Source of the DNA: Paenibacillus dendritiformis
Lineage (GTDB): Bacteria > Bacillota > Bacilli > Paenibacillales > Paenibacillaceae
NCBI RefSeq assembly: GCF_945605565.1
Contig: NZ_OX216966.1
Span: 1,609,501 to 1,673,500 of the forward strand
Direction: 5' to 3'
Length of the DNA stretch: 64,000 bases
The notes under the pieces: model-generated
What the model was told of the DNA's origin: nothing
Databases searched by the model: none
Seen by the model: only the letters and a program-made list of their open reading frames with translations
Made by a program: the position numbers and the translations under genes
In this document: one piece after another, positions 53,568 to 62,841 of the stretch
Layout: each line of letters starts with the position of its first letter
Position numbering within the stretch: the first letter of the stretch is position 1

Positions 53568-54359
53568 TTACGCCTTCTTATCCCTGAAATATTCTTGATA
53601 CTGGCTTGGCGTGACGTGGGCGTACTTTTTGAAAATGCTGATAAAGTATTTGTAGTCGCTAAATCCGATATCCTGCGCGATCGTATAGACTTTGTTATCG
53701 CCAGATTTCAATAGTTCCATCGACTTGTGGATGCGATAGCGGTTGAGAAACTCATTGAACGTGTAGCTTGTTTCAGCCTTGAATTTCTGATTCAAGTAAT
53801 AGGCGCTTAAGTCAAGCTGGTCCACGAGGTCATGGATGCTGATTTTTTTCGCATAATTCTCCTGTACATAGGCGATCATTTGGGACACATACTTCGATGT
53901 CTTCGTTTCTTTCTCCAAAAATTTGCTGTGCAGAATCTCTTCGGTTTCTTGCGGATGATTGGAAATGATTTCGTATTTGCGTATGAGATCGACTTTTGCT
54001 TTGGCCGATTCCAGCGCCGCAATCAATTGGTCATCCTCTAATGGCTTCACGAGGAACTCGGTCACGCCTAATTGTAATGCTTGCTTGGCGAGATGAAATT
54101 CATTATAGCCGGAAATGATAATGCTGCTAAAGGTATGCTTCTGCAGTCCTTCTCGAATCATGGCGATGCCATCCATAATCGGCATGTTGATATCGGTAAT
54201 AACAATATCCGGCTCAAGCTCGCAGATCTTCTCATAGCCGTCCTGTCCGTTAAGCGCTTCTTCAATCACGATACAATCGTATTCCAGCCAATCTATGCTG
54301 AAGCGTATTCCCCTGCGGATCATATCTTCATCTTCAACCAGCAGAACTTTGAACATCAT
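53568..54359 (-). CDS. Response regulator with AraC-type DNA-binding domain (YesN-like)
   Basis: 263 residues. The receiver domain starts 'KVLLVEDEDMIRRGI' with the acidic pocket, and the phosphoacceptor Asp is in 'DIVITDINMPIMDG' (about 55). The conserved Lys is in 'FLVKPLEDDQ'. The C-terminal AraC double HTH is 'ISIHDLVDQLDLSAYYLNQKF' and 'IAQDIGFSDYKYFISIFKKY'. ATG 54359 lies 6 bases after AAGGGA and inside the end of the kinase gene. With that kinase it likely controls the ABC importer upstream on the same strand. Confidence 0.92.
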   Translation of the reverse strand: MMFKVLLVEDEDMIRRGIRFSIDWLEYDCIVIEEALNGQDGYEKICELEPDIVITDINMPIMDGIAMIREGLQKHTFSSIIISGYNEFHLAKQALQLGVTEFLVKPLEDDQLIAALESAKAKVDLIRKYEIISNHPQETEEILHSKFLEKETKTSKYVSQMIAYVQENYAKKISIHDLVDQLDLSAYYLNQKFKAETSYTFNEFLNRYRIHKSMELLKSGDNKVYTIAQDIGFSDYKYFISIFKKYAHVTPSQYQEYFRDKKA

Positions 54360-56049
54360 GTCCACTCCCTTCGTAAGGAATTGTCAGGGTCACACAGGTG
54401 CCTTTTCCTTGCGTGCTGTCGATGTGGATGCCGGAGTCCTCGCCATAGAGAAGCACCAGACGGCGATGAACGTTGTACAGCCCGATATGCTGCGTCGTGT
54501 TATTTTGGCTTTGCAAGAGTTCGTTTACCTTCTGCAGCGTCTCTTCATCCATGCCTCGGCCGTTGTCGCAGACCTCCAGCATCAGCTTTCCGGCAGAAGG
54601 GTAGATCCGAATGTCAATAAGCACATTGCTTTGGTTCCGATAGCCATATTTGATAGCGTTTTCAATGATTGGCTGAAGCACAAGCTTGGGGACATATACA
54701 TCCTGGGTTTCTTCCGCTACGGAAATCCGGTACTCCAGCCGTTCATTGAACCGAATGTGCTGCAGCTTCAAATAATCCCGCACATAATTCATATCATCCT
54801 TCAACTGGACGCTGCGATCAGGTCCGATGCTGTAGCGAAGCAGTCTGGATAGCAGCATGACGATTTCCTGCGCTTGCTTGGCATCGATCTTAATCGCATA
54901 GCGCAACGTCTCCAGCACGTTAAATATAAAATGCGGATGGAATTGGGATTGCAGCTGCTTCACTTCAATAATGGTGCGGAGCTCGGACAGCTCTTTATTT
55001 TTCTCCATCAAATCCTTTAACCGATCAAGCATCGCATTATACTCGCCGCCGAGAATTTCGAACTCGTCATTCGTCTGGATGTCGACATAGCCATTGAAAT
55101 TCCCCTCGCGCAGCTGTGCCAGAGCCAGAATTAATTTCTCGATCGATTCGGAATTGCGGGCAGACATCTTGTTCGACAGAAAATGAATGATAACCCATAA
55201 CAGCAGGCTGGCCGCAAGGACAAAGACAGACACCGTATAGTAGGTGTATTGCTCGGATTTGTAGGAGTTGAGCGTGAGCACTTGAATGGGCGTGTCCGGT
55301 ATCCGTTTGGAATACATATAGTACTTGCCGCCGTTCAACAGAACATGCCCTTTACCGTCGAGCTTGGGGCTGAATTTGTTCAGCACGCCCTTGGTGACAT
55401 TGCTGGTCGTGGCAATGATCGTGTTATGCTCGTCGGTGATCATCGCAATTTCATTATTTTGTTCAAAAATAAGCTTCTGCATGTCGGATTCATACAGTTG
55501 ATAGACGATATAGCCTATCGTTTGCTTGTCTTTGACAATCGCTTTGCCGAACGTATAGCTCGTATCGCGATCATGCGAGTAACGAAAGCTGTTCATCTCG
55601 GTCAGGGTGTCGTCCGGTCTCTGATTAATCCGGTTAATGAGATTGCTGAAGGCAAAGCTGGCGTACAGTGCATCCGGCGACTCGGTGCTAGCCCGGAAGA
55701 TGCCATTCGTATCGACGATATGGAAAATACTCTTGACCTTCTGGTGATTGTTGAATTCATAAAATTCGGAGTACACCTTTTCGCTGCCCAAATGCGTGGT
55801 CATATAATTCATCACAGCAGGCGAGGCGGCCATCCGATTGATTTCTTCGTAGTACTGTTGAAATACCTCTGCCATGGACTGGCTGATGGATTGGGCAGCC
55901 TCTGTTGTTTTTTGCGTCAAGTTCATTCTTCCATTAATGATGGTGAAAATGAAAAACAAGACGATTAAAATGGCAAACGGAATAATCGTATAGAGTCGAA
56001 ATAAGTGACGGGTTGACTCTTTGAAGTTACGAATCTTTTTCTGTTCCAT
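54334..56049 (-). CDS. Sensor histidine kinase (YesM-like)
   Basis: 571 residues with two membrane helices (about 20-40 and 275-295) around a large extracellular sensor domain. A HAMP-like segment ('NGYVDIQTNDEFEILGGEYNAML') follows, then the His_kinase domain with phosphoacceptor His in 'QFHPHFIFNVLETLRY', and an HATPase domain with 'ENAIKYGYRNQ' and 'DNGRGMDEETL'. ATG 56049 stands after GGAGGGGG. It overlaps the response regulator gene by 26 bases. YesM-type kinases mostly sense sugars or other nutrients outside the cell, often through a binding protein. Confidence 0.92.
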   Translation of the reverse strand: MEQKKIRNFKESTRHLFRLYTIIPFAILIVLFFIFTIINGRMNLTQKTTEAAQSISQSMAEVFQQYYEEINRMAASPAVMNYMTTHLGSEKVYSEFYEFNNHQKVKSIFHIVDTNGIFRASTESPDALYASFAFSNLINRINQRPDDTLTEMNSFRYSHDRDTSYTFGKAIVKDKQTIGYIVYQLYESDMQKLIFEQNNEIAMITDEHNTIIATTSNVTKGVLNKFSPKLDGKGHVLLNGGKYYMYSKRIPDTPIQVLTLNSYKSEQYTYYTVSVFVLAASLLLWVIIHFLSNKMSARNSESIEKLILALAQLREGNFNGYVDIQTNDEFEILGGEYNAMLDRLKDLMEKNKELSELRTIIEVKQLQSQFHPHFIFNVLETLRYAIKIDAKQAQEIVMLLSRLLRYSIGPDRSVQLKDDMNYVRDYLKLQHIRFNERLEYRISVAEETQDVYVPKLVLQPIIENAIKYGYRNQSNVLIDIRIYPSAGKLMLEVCDNGRGMDEETLQKVNELLQSQNNTTQHIGLYNVHRRLVLLYGEDSGIHIDSTQGKGTCVTLTIPYEGSGHDVQSSAG

Positions 56050-56176
56050 GTCATCCCCCTCCACCTATGATAAGCCCCTCGATCCTTATTATAAGGACTT
56101 GCCGTTGACAGCTGATCATCCAAATACAACCAAGCCGGCCCTCATGCTGCAGGTACCGGCTTGGATGTGGGTGAAG

Positions 56177-57832
56177 CTATAATGAAACTTCTTTTTGTCC
56201 GGATAATCGAAGGAAGACGAGCAGCGAGACGACCGTAATGACGGTAAGGATCGTGGACAGCGCTGCGGCCACGCCATAGTTCCCGCGTATGACCTCGGTA
56301 TAGATAGCCACCGTAACGGTCTTCGTCTTGCCTGTATATAAGATGATAGAGGTGCTTAATTCGGTAATGATCGTAATCCAGCTCAATATCGCTCCGGACA
56401 CGACGCCTGCCACCATCATCGGCAGGGTAATCTTGAAGAACGTTTTCATCTTGGAAGCTCCCAAGCTGATCGCGGCTTCTTCAATCCCATCGCTAATCTG
56501 ATGCAGAATGGCTGCACTCGATCGAATCGTATAAGGCAGACGCCGAATGACGAACGAGATGATCATGATAAGTGCGGTTCCGCTTATTGCCAGCGGCTTA
56601 TTGTTGAACGTAATCAACAAGGCAATCCCTAGAATGGAGCCAGGCACGATATAAGGGAACATCGTGAAAATATCAAGTGTGTTCGTTAACGCATTCTTCC
56701 GGCGAACGGTTACATAAGCGATCAGAATCGCTAACAGGATAATGACGACGAGCGACACGATGGCCAGGAAGAACGTGTTCGTAATGACGCCGCCAATATT
56801 AGTGAAGGCATCCCGATAGCTTTGCAGCGAGAATCCGTCAACGAAGATTCGGCCGTTCGATTTCAGGAAAGAAGTATAGATGACATAGAGCTGCGGCAAA
56901 AGCGCGATTAATGTATACAGGTAAATGACAGCATGTGCCGCAATGTTGCCGATTCCTTTTTTCTTCTTGGCTTCAATAGGGTGCAACGCACTCATCGTGA
57001 AGGCTTTGCGATTGGCCACGAATTTTTGCAGCAGGAAGATCGTGGTTGCGAACAATACGACAATGACGCTGATTGCGGCTGCAAAGCCGTCATCGCCGCC
57101 GACCTCACTGATGAATTCATTAAAGATCAGGACAGGAACGGTCTTGTATCCTTCCCCAATCAACATCGGCGTACCGAAATCGGCGAGCGCGCGCATGAAT
57201 ACGAGCAGGCCGCCTGCGAGCAAGGTTGGCGTAATGAGCGGAAGCAGCACCTTGCGCATTTTGCTGAAGCCTTTATAGCCCATGCTTTCCGCCGCTTCCA
57301 TTAGCGATTGGTCGACATTCTTAAGCGCTCCCGATACATACATGAAGATAAGAGGCACCATTTGCAAGGTCAATACCACCAAAATACCCGTAAAGCCATA
57401 TATGTCAGGCATCGTAATTCCAAATACATTGCTTACGAACTTGGTAATGACGCCGTTTCTGCCTAGCAGCAAGATCCAGGAGTAAGCTCCAATGAACGGA
57501 GCCGACATCGACGAGAGCAGGATCAATATCCGAATGGTTGAATTCCCTTTAATCTTAACGGTAGCCATGATATAAGCCAGTGGTGTTGCAATAATAGCCG
57601 CGAGGGCGGTTACACAGACGGTTACTTTTATACTGTTGAATAGTGCATTGGTATAGTAAGGCTTACTGAAAAACTTCGTGAAATAGGCGAGTGAAAAGTC
57701 GCCCGTCGTGCCGTTGTAAAAGCTTTTGAACAGCATCGTAAATAAAGGCAGGGCCAGGAACAAAATATAGAAAGCAAAGATCAGGAACGAAATGTTAGTC
57801 CAGACGTCAAATCGTTTGTGCGCCCCCTTCAT
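56177..57832 (-). CDS. ABC importer permease, fused double (FbpB/AfuB-like)
   Basis: A 551-residue protein made of two permease halves with about 12 membrane helices. Each half carries an EAA loop ('EAAESMGYKGFSKMRKVLLPLITP' near 180-205 and 'EAAISLGASKMKTFFKITLPMM' near 450-475) that contacts the ATPase. This fused form is typical of Fe3+ (FbpB), sugar-phosphate (AfuB) and 2-aminoethylphosphonate importers. It overlaps the ATPase gene by 4 bases. Confidence 0.92.
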   Translation of the reverse strand: MKGAHKRFDVWTNISFLIFAFYILFLALPLFTMLFKSFYNGTTGDFSLAYFTKFFSKPYYTNALFNSIKVTVCVTALAAIIATPLAYIMATVKIKGNSTIRILILLSSMSAPFIGAYSWILLLGRNGVITKFVSNVFGITMPDIYGFTGILVVLTLQMVPLIFMYVSGALKNVDQSLMEAAESMGYKGFSKMRKVLLPLITPTLLAGGLLVFMRALADFGTPMLIGEGYKTVPVLIFNEFISEVGGDDGFAAAISVIVVLFATTIFLLQKFVANRKAFTMSALHPIEAKKKKGIGNIAAHAVIYLYTLIALLPQLYVIYTSFLKSNGRIFVDGFSLQSYRDAFTNIGGVITNTFFLAIVSLVVIILLAILIAYVTVRRKNALTNTLDIFTMFPYIVPGSILGIALLITFNNKPLAISGTALIMIISFVIRRLPYTIRSSAAILHQISDGIEEAAISLGASKMKTFFKITLPMMVAGVVSGAILSWITIITELSTSIILYTGKTKTVTVAIYTEVIRGNYGVAAALSTILTVITVVSLLVFLRLSGQKEVSL

Positions 57833-58935
57833 AGCTGACCGCCCCTTGTATAATTCAATTCACCTGTAGCGTCATACACATTGATTTTATCCGTTTTCAC
57901 TTTCAGATAAATGCTTTGGCCAGGCTCTAGTATTTGCGCGGTTTTCGATTCCTGTGTAATCTCTACGCGCTGGCCGGATTCCAGATCGACGAAGTAATGC
58001 GTGTTCTGTCCCAAAAATACGCTGTGCACAATCGTCGCCTTCATGCCGGTTTGATCTTCGGTTATGATGAATTCTTCAGGTCGAACCGAAATTTTAACGT
58101 TAAGCTCCGCTTGCTTATTCGATGCGGGCACTTGAATGTTAGAGAGCTCTTCGGAATAGGTTGAACCGATATGCAGGTGATAGCTGCCTGCTTCTTGCGA
58201 CAAGCTTCCTTCGATAATATTCGTGCGGCCGATAAAGGTAGCAACGAATACGTTCGCAGGACGTTGATAGATTTCCTGAGGCGTGCCCAGATGCTGAATC
58301 ACGCCTGATTTCATTACCGCAATGCGATCGGATACGGCCATCGCTTCTTCCTGATCATGCGTGACGTAGACGGTGGTGATTCCGACTTCTCGTTGAATGT
58401 CTTTGATCGCGTTCCGCATGTCGACCCGCAGCTTGGCATCGAGGTTGGATAGCGGCTCATCCATCAGCAGCACATCCGGCCGGATAACAATCGCTCTGGC
58501 AAGCGCAACACGCTGCTGCTGGCCGCCGGACAGGTTCTTCGGCATGCGATCCTTGTATTGTTCGATTTGAACGACCTTCAAGATTTCATCCACTTTTGAG
58601 CTAATCTCCGCCTTGGATAATTTTCGATTCTCCAGCCCGAATGCGATGTTTCCTTTGACCGTGAGGTGAGGGAAGATGGCATAGTTCTGAAAGACCATCC
58701 CGATATTCCGCTTCCCCGGTTCGACCTGATTAATGACACGGTCGTTAAAGTTGATCGTTCCGCCTTCAATACTGTTGAAGCCGGCAATCATGCGCAGCAG
58801 TGTGGTCTTGCCGCACCCCGAAGGACCAAGAAGGGTGAAAAATTCACCCTTCTTAATCTCCAGGGACAACTCAGGAATGACGGTGGTATCGCCATATTTT
58901 TTGACTAGATCTTTGATGTTTATTGTCACGCTCAT
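57829..58935 (-). CDS. ABC importer ATPase (FbpC/PotA-like)
   Basis: 368 residues. Walker A 'GPSGCGKTT' near 36-44, Q-loop 'GMVFQNYAIFPHL', signature 'LSGGQQQR', Walker B 'VLLMDEPLSNLD' and switch His 'VYVTHDQEEAMA' are followed by a C-terminal TOBE regulatory domain (about 290-360). ATG 58935 follows TAGGTG at 7 bases; the GTG at 58944 overlaps that site. It sits between the binding-protein and permease genes and powers this importer. Confidence 0.93.
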   Translation of the reverse strand: MSVTINIKDLVKKYGDTTVIPELSLEIKKGEFFTLLGPSGCGKTTLLRMIAGFNSIEGGTINFNDRVINQVEPGKRNIGMVFQNYAIFPHLTVKGNIAFGLENRKLSKAEISSKVDEILKVVQIEQYKDRMPKNLSGGQQQRVALARAIVIRPDVLLMDEPLSNLDAKLRVDMRNAIKDIQREVGITTVYVTHDQEEAMAVSDRIAVMKSGVIQHLGTPQEIYQRPANVFVATFIGRTNIIEGSLSQEAGSYHLHIGSTYSEELSNIQVPASNKQAELNVKISVRPEEFIITEDQTGMKATIVHSVFLGQNTHYFVDLESGQRVEITQESKTAQILEPGQSIYLKVKTDKINVYDATGELNYTRGGQL

Positions 58936-58961
58936 TGTTGTCACCTAAATTCTCGTAAATT

Positions 58962-59984
58962 TTATTTGATGCTTGTGAACAGATTGATATACTGCTCGAT
59001 GATTTCGGCTTTATGCTCACTCACATAGTCTGTATCTTCATCGATCATGTGGATGTCGGCAAGTGGCGTCATGTAGTCTCCAAGCTGCGTATCGATACGA
59101 AGCGGACGGTTCGTCAGCTGCGTGCCGAATGCGTCTTGCGCTTCTTTGGACAGGATGAAGTCGATGAACTTCTTGGCATTGTCCATGTGCGGCGCGTCTT
59201 TAATAATGGCGGATGCCGCATCCAGGAATACGGCGCCTTCCTTTGGATACACGACTTCTACGGGTGCGCCGTTTCTGACATAGGTGCTGGCAGGATCTTC
59301 ATAAGTCAAGCCGACTACATATTCACCGTCAGCCACGCTCTTATGAACGGCGCCAGAACCGCTTGCAATTTTGCCGTCCAGGTTCATGATCAATTTGGCA
59401 ACATAGTCCCAGCCTTCTTGACTTTCATAATCGCCGCCCATTGCTTTCAGCATATTGGTGAGTTGGGCGAAGGCGGAGCTGGAGCTTGCCGGGTCGGCAG
59501 ACGCAATCTTCCCTTTCAGCTTTGGATTCAGCAAATCTTCATAGCCCTCGATTTTGATATCGCCGATCAGGTTCTTATTTACGAGCAGCACGCTTCCGTC
59601 TGAAATGTAAGGCGTGGCGAAGCCCGTCGTATTGCGGTGGCCTTCAAGTAAATATTGGTCTTCCGGCGATACGTAAGGCTCATAGAGGTCGGCATGCTCA
59701 CGGAACCCCGCCATGGAGCCGCCGAACATCACGTCTGCGTAGGGATTTTGTTTTTCAGACTGTAAGCGCTTAAAAATCTCGCCCGTTCCAGCCGTTACAA
59801 GCTCAACCGTAATCCCTGTTTTCTTTTCGAACATCGGAATGATGGTCTTGATGATTTCTTCGCTATTCGGACTGTAGATAACGAGTTTATTGGATGATGC
59901 TGCATCCGACTCGCTATTTCCGCAACCACTAAGCGCCCCGACAACTAGCATGCAAGCTAACAGCAACATAGAAAACCTTTTCAT
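58962..59984 (-). CDS. ABC importer substrate-binding lipoprotein (FbpA/AfuA-like)
   Basis: A 340-residue lipoprotein with 'ACMLVVGALSGCG' (lipobox Cys about 21) followed by a type II binding fold. It has 'LVIYSPNSEEIIKTIIPMFEKKTGI', 'NPYADVMFGGSMAG', 'GKIASADPASSSSAF', 'VVGLTYEDPAST', 'YPKEGAVF' and 'NAKKFIDFILSKEAQ'. The twin tyrosines of true Fe3+-binding FbpA are not seen, so an organic phosphate or sugar phosphate (as in AfuA) is at least as likely as iron. ATG 59984 follows GGGGGGAA; a longer in-frame start at 60089 would bury the signal peptide. Confidence 0.88.
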   Translation of the reverse strand: MKRFSMLLLACMLVVGALSGCGNSESDAASSNKLVIYSPNSEEIIKTIIPMFEKKTGITVELVTAGTGEIFKRLQSEKQNPYADVMFGGSMAGFREHADLYEPYVSPEDQYLLEGHRNTTGFATPYISDGSVLLVNKNLIGDIKIEGYEDLLNPKLKGKIASADPASSSSAFAQLTNMLKAMGGDYESQEGWDYVAKLIMNLDGKIASGSGAVHKSVADGEYVVGLTYEDPASTYVRNGAPVEVVYPKEGAVFLDAASAIIKDAPHMDNAKKFIDFILSKEAQDAFGTQLTNRPLRIDTQLGDYMTPLADIHMIDEDTDYVSEHKAEIIEQYINLFTSIK

Positions 59985-60364
59985 ATTTATTCCCCCCGAA
60001 CGAAAATCGTTTAGTTGCAAGTTCATTGTAGCAAGCTTGGTATCGCTTACAAAATCCCACGATCCGAAAACATTGTCTAAAATTCGCAAGTGAATTTGGT
60101 AGACAGGATGATAGGGGCGTACTGATCACTTATGCGGATCTAGGTGTCCAGTTAGAGAGTGTCGGTTATTAATTTTACTCGACATAAAGTGAGTTGATGA
60201 TCAAGAACTAATGGATAGTGTGATGGTGGTAAAAGAGGTATACGAAGAAAAACTTCGTATTAAAAGCAATTTTGCAAATGGTATGATAATTACAAATAGT
60301 TTTCGTGTCGAACTTACATTGAATGACAGGAACTATACCAAAAAAATTATTCCACAATGTATGT

Positions 60365-60634
60365 AGAATGATTAATGAAAACGCTAATGCGATGATGAGA
60401 GAAGCCTCGACTCTTAACAAGCAAGTGATCATTGGTGTAGAAACTGATAAAAATTTGGAGAGTTATCGGACATCATTCTATTCCAAGACTATAGAACTAA
60501 TGAAAAAAGAGCTACGAGCAACTCATAAAAAATTGTCTTAACATTAGAGCTATGCCGGCTTTGTAATTTTGATTTAAGTAATTGGCGCTTAAGTCAAGCT
60601 GTTCTACAAGGTCATTAATGCTGATTTTTAGGGG
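60365..60634 (+). pseudogene. Decayed copy of the CAO-N gene 3' end fused to a response-regulator piece
   Basis: 60365-60560 reads 'NENANAMMREASTLNKQVIIGVETDKN', closely matching the CAO-N protein C-terminus ('VENANAMMREAATLNKQVIVAVETAKN'), but with a stop at 'KKLS'. Immediately after, 60570-60634 matches plus-strand bases 53785-53848 of the response-regulator gene ('GTAATTGGCGCTTAAGTCAA'). The roughly 370 bases between these in the intact locus are deleted. The rest of 60090-60918 (AT-rich) shows no gene, only a TATACT -10-like box near 60882. Confidence 0.85.
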
Positions 60635-60918
60635 AACATCAGGGCACGATTAGTATTGTAGGAAGGATCATTGTGTGTAATTAATTGAGAATAATTTGCA
60701 TTTAAATTGGCAAGTTCAAAAGAGTCTAAAATAAATGATAAGTAAGGTTGATCATAATAAAATGGGATCATATTTGTTGAAAAAGTATTAAATTATATTG
60801 TAGATAATAAAATGTCGATTTTGAGCGAGAATTTAATTTCTTCGTCAATCTGTTTTATGGTTCAGATAACTTTTCTCATGTATACTTAAATTATTATGGT
60901 AAATATGGAGTGTTTATA

Positions 60919-62841
60919 ATGGAAGCGGATCGTTACAACCATCTAAATAAAGAAGAATTAATTGCGCTTTTAAAAAAGAGAGATAGTTCACGCAAATTAG
61001 GACTTGTTTGGGAACGTGATGATATTGAGTATGAGAGAGCATTAAATGATGATTTTGTCGTACTTTCACTAGATGAGCAATTATCAATAGGTGAAGCCCC
61101 TTATGAGAACTTCTTGATTGAGGGAGATAATTTCGATGCGTTACGCTTTTTGAATATGACGTATAAAGGTAGGGTTAAATGTATCTATATAGACCCGCCG
61201 TTTAATCTTGGGCGCAGAGATTTTATATATAATGACAGGTATATTGACGAAGAAGATTCTTACCGACATTCCAAGTGGTTGGAATTTATGTATCGGAGAA
61301 TGATTCTAGCAAAAGACTTGTTGTCAGATGATGGTGTGATATTTGTGTCAATTGGAGAAACTGAATACGCTCATTTAACATTATTAATGGATCAAGTATT
61401 TCCAAACATGCGAGTAACTACTTTTGTATGGCGTAGAAGAAGTGGTGCAAATGACTCGAAAGAAAGATTCGTCAGTGCGGATCATGAATATGTTCTATGT
61501 TATGCAAATAAAGGATTCACATTTTCTGGTACAGAAAAAAGTAGTTCATCTTATACAAATCCCGATAATGATTCACGAGGCAAGTGGATCAACGATAACT
61601 TAGTTCAAGCAAAAAACTATAAACAAAGACCGGAAGCTTATTATCCAGTTTACAATCCGGCAACAGATACATGGTATCCTTGTGACCCAGGAAATGTTTG
61701 GAGGTTTTCCACTAAAACAAGAGTAACAGGGAAGAAAATTAGAACTAAAACAATGGAACAGCTGATTGAGGAAAAACGAATACTCTGGCCCACAGATGAA
61801 GCAACTGTTGTATACAATAATTTATGTGAGTTAGAGACGGCTATTAAGAATGGAGATGCACCCAAAAATCTACAAGTTTATTTAGAATTGGACGAACTTA
61901 TATCACAGGTATCTAAAGGTCAGGCACCAGAAAAATTATTGAACTATTTAGAACCTTTAGAAAATTGGGTAGGAAGAAAAATTGGATACGGAAAACCACG
62001 GTACAAGCGGTTTTGGTCAGATCTTAAACGTACAGAAAAACCTTTGTCAACTTGGCTTCTTCCTTCATCTATCAGCAAATCTGATTTAGAAAGCATTAAC
62101 ATAGATGAAATAGAGACAATAGAGGTTGGATATACAAGCGAAGGAACTACACTACTCTCCCAAATGCTTGGTAATAAGGATTTTCCTTATCCTAAACCTA
62201 TGAGTCTTATTAAAGGATTAATCGCTCAGTCAACTGAGCCGGATAGTCAACACATTGTTATGGACTTTTTCGCTGGTTCTGGGACCACTGGTCATGCAGT
62301 TATGGCACTAAACGATGAAGATGGCGGAAATCGTAAATATATTTTAGTTTCTTCTACTGAAGCGAACGTAGAAGAACCAGAAAAAAACGTATGTCGAGAT
62401 ATTACGTCAAAACGCTTGCGTGCAGCAATCGAAGGCTATTCTTATCGTTCACCTAAGGGAGTAATAACTGTAGATGGTTTGGGTGGTGACTTTGCATACA
62501 TGCGAGCATCTAGAGTTAAGCGTGAGAGATTAATTATGGATGTTAAACACGATCAAATTTGGTATGCATTGCAGCAGTTACATTCAAATTCCATTATCCC
62601 TTTCGTTGAAGATAAGTATTACCAGACACTAAAAAATGAACATGTTCATATTATATATATTCCAAAGCTGAATGAAGTGGTATTAAAAGAATTGAAAACT
62701 CATATAGAAAACTCATTAAAACCAACTTTCATTTATTCGTGGCAACCAGGATTAATAAAACAACACTTTGAAATAACCTATATTCGAATTGAGAAAATTC
62801 CTGACTTCCTGATTCAATGCTTTGGAGGGATCGCAAGATGA
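60919..62841 (+). CDS. Type III restriction-modification methyltransferase (Mod)
   Basis: A 640-residue N6-adenine (beta-class) methyltransferase. The catalytic motif IV 'YIDPPFNLGRRD' (about 90-101) comes before the SAM-binding motif 'MDFFAGSGTTGHAV' (about 447-460), the order of type III Mod proteins. The region between (about 150-430) is the target-recognition part. ATG 60919 follows GGAG; GTG 60910 is the alternative. Its stop overlaps the start of the res gene (ATGA at 62838). It both protects host sites and gives the Res subunit its DNA specificity. Confidence 0.9.
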   Translation: MEADRYNHLNKEELIALLKKRDSSRKLGLVWERDDIEYERALNDDFVVLSLDEQLSIGEAPYENFLIEGDNFDALRFLNMTYKGRVKCIYIDPPFNLGRRDFIYNDRYIDEEDSYRHSKWLEFMYRRMILAKDLLSDDGVIFVSIGETEYAHLTLLMDQVFPNMRVTTFVWRRRSGANDSKERFVSADHEYVLCYANKGFTFSGTEKSSSSYTNPDNDSRGKWINDNLVQAKNYKQRPEAYYPVYNPATDTWYPCDPGNVWRFSTKTRVTGKKIRTKTMEQLIEEKRILWPTDEATVVYNNLCELETAIKNGDAPKNLQVYLELDELISQVSKGQAPEKLLNYLEPLENWVGRKIGYGKPRYKRFWSDLKRTEKPLSTWLLPSSISKSDLESINIDEIETIEVGYTSEGTTLLSQMLGNKDFPYPKPMSLIKGLIAQSTEPDSQHIVMDFFAGSGTTGHAVMALNDEDGGNRKYILVSSTEANVEEPEKNVCRDITSKRLRAAIEGYSYRSPKGVITVDGLGGDFAYMRASRVKRERLIMDVKHDQIWYALQQLHSNSIIPFVEDKYYQTLKNEHVHIIYIPKLNEVVLKELKTHIENSLKPTFIYSWQPGLIKQHFEITYIRIEKIPDFLIQCFGGIAR

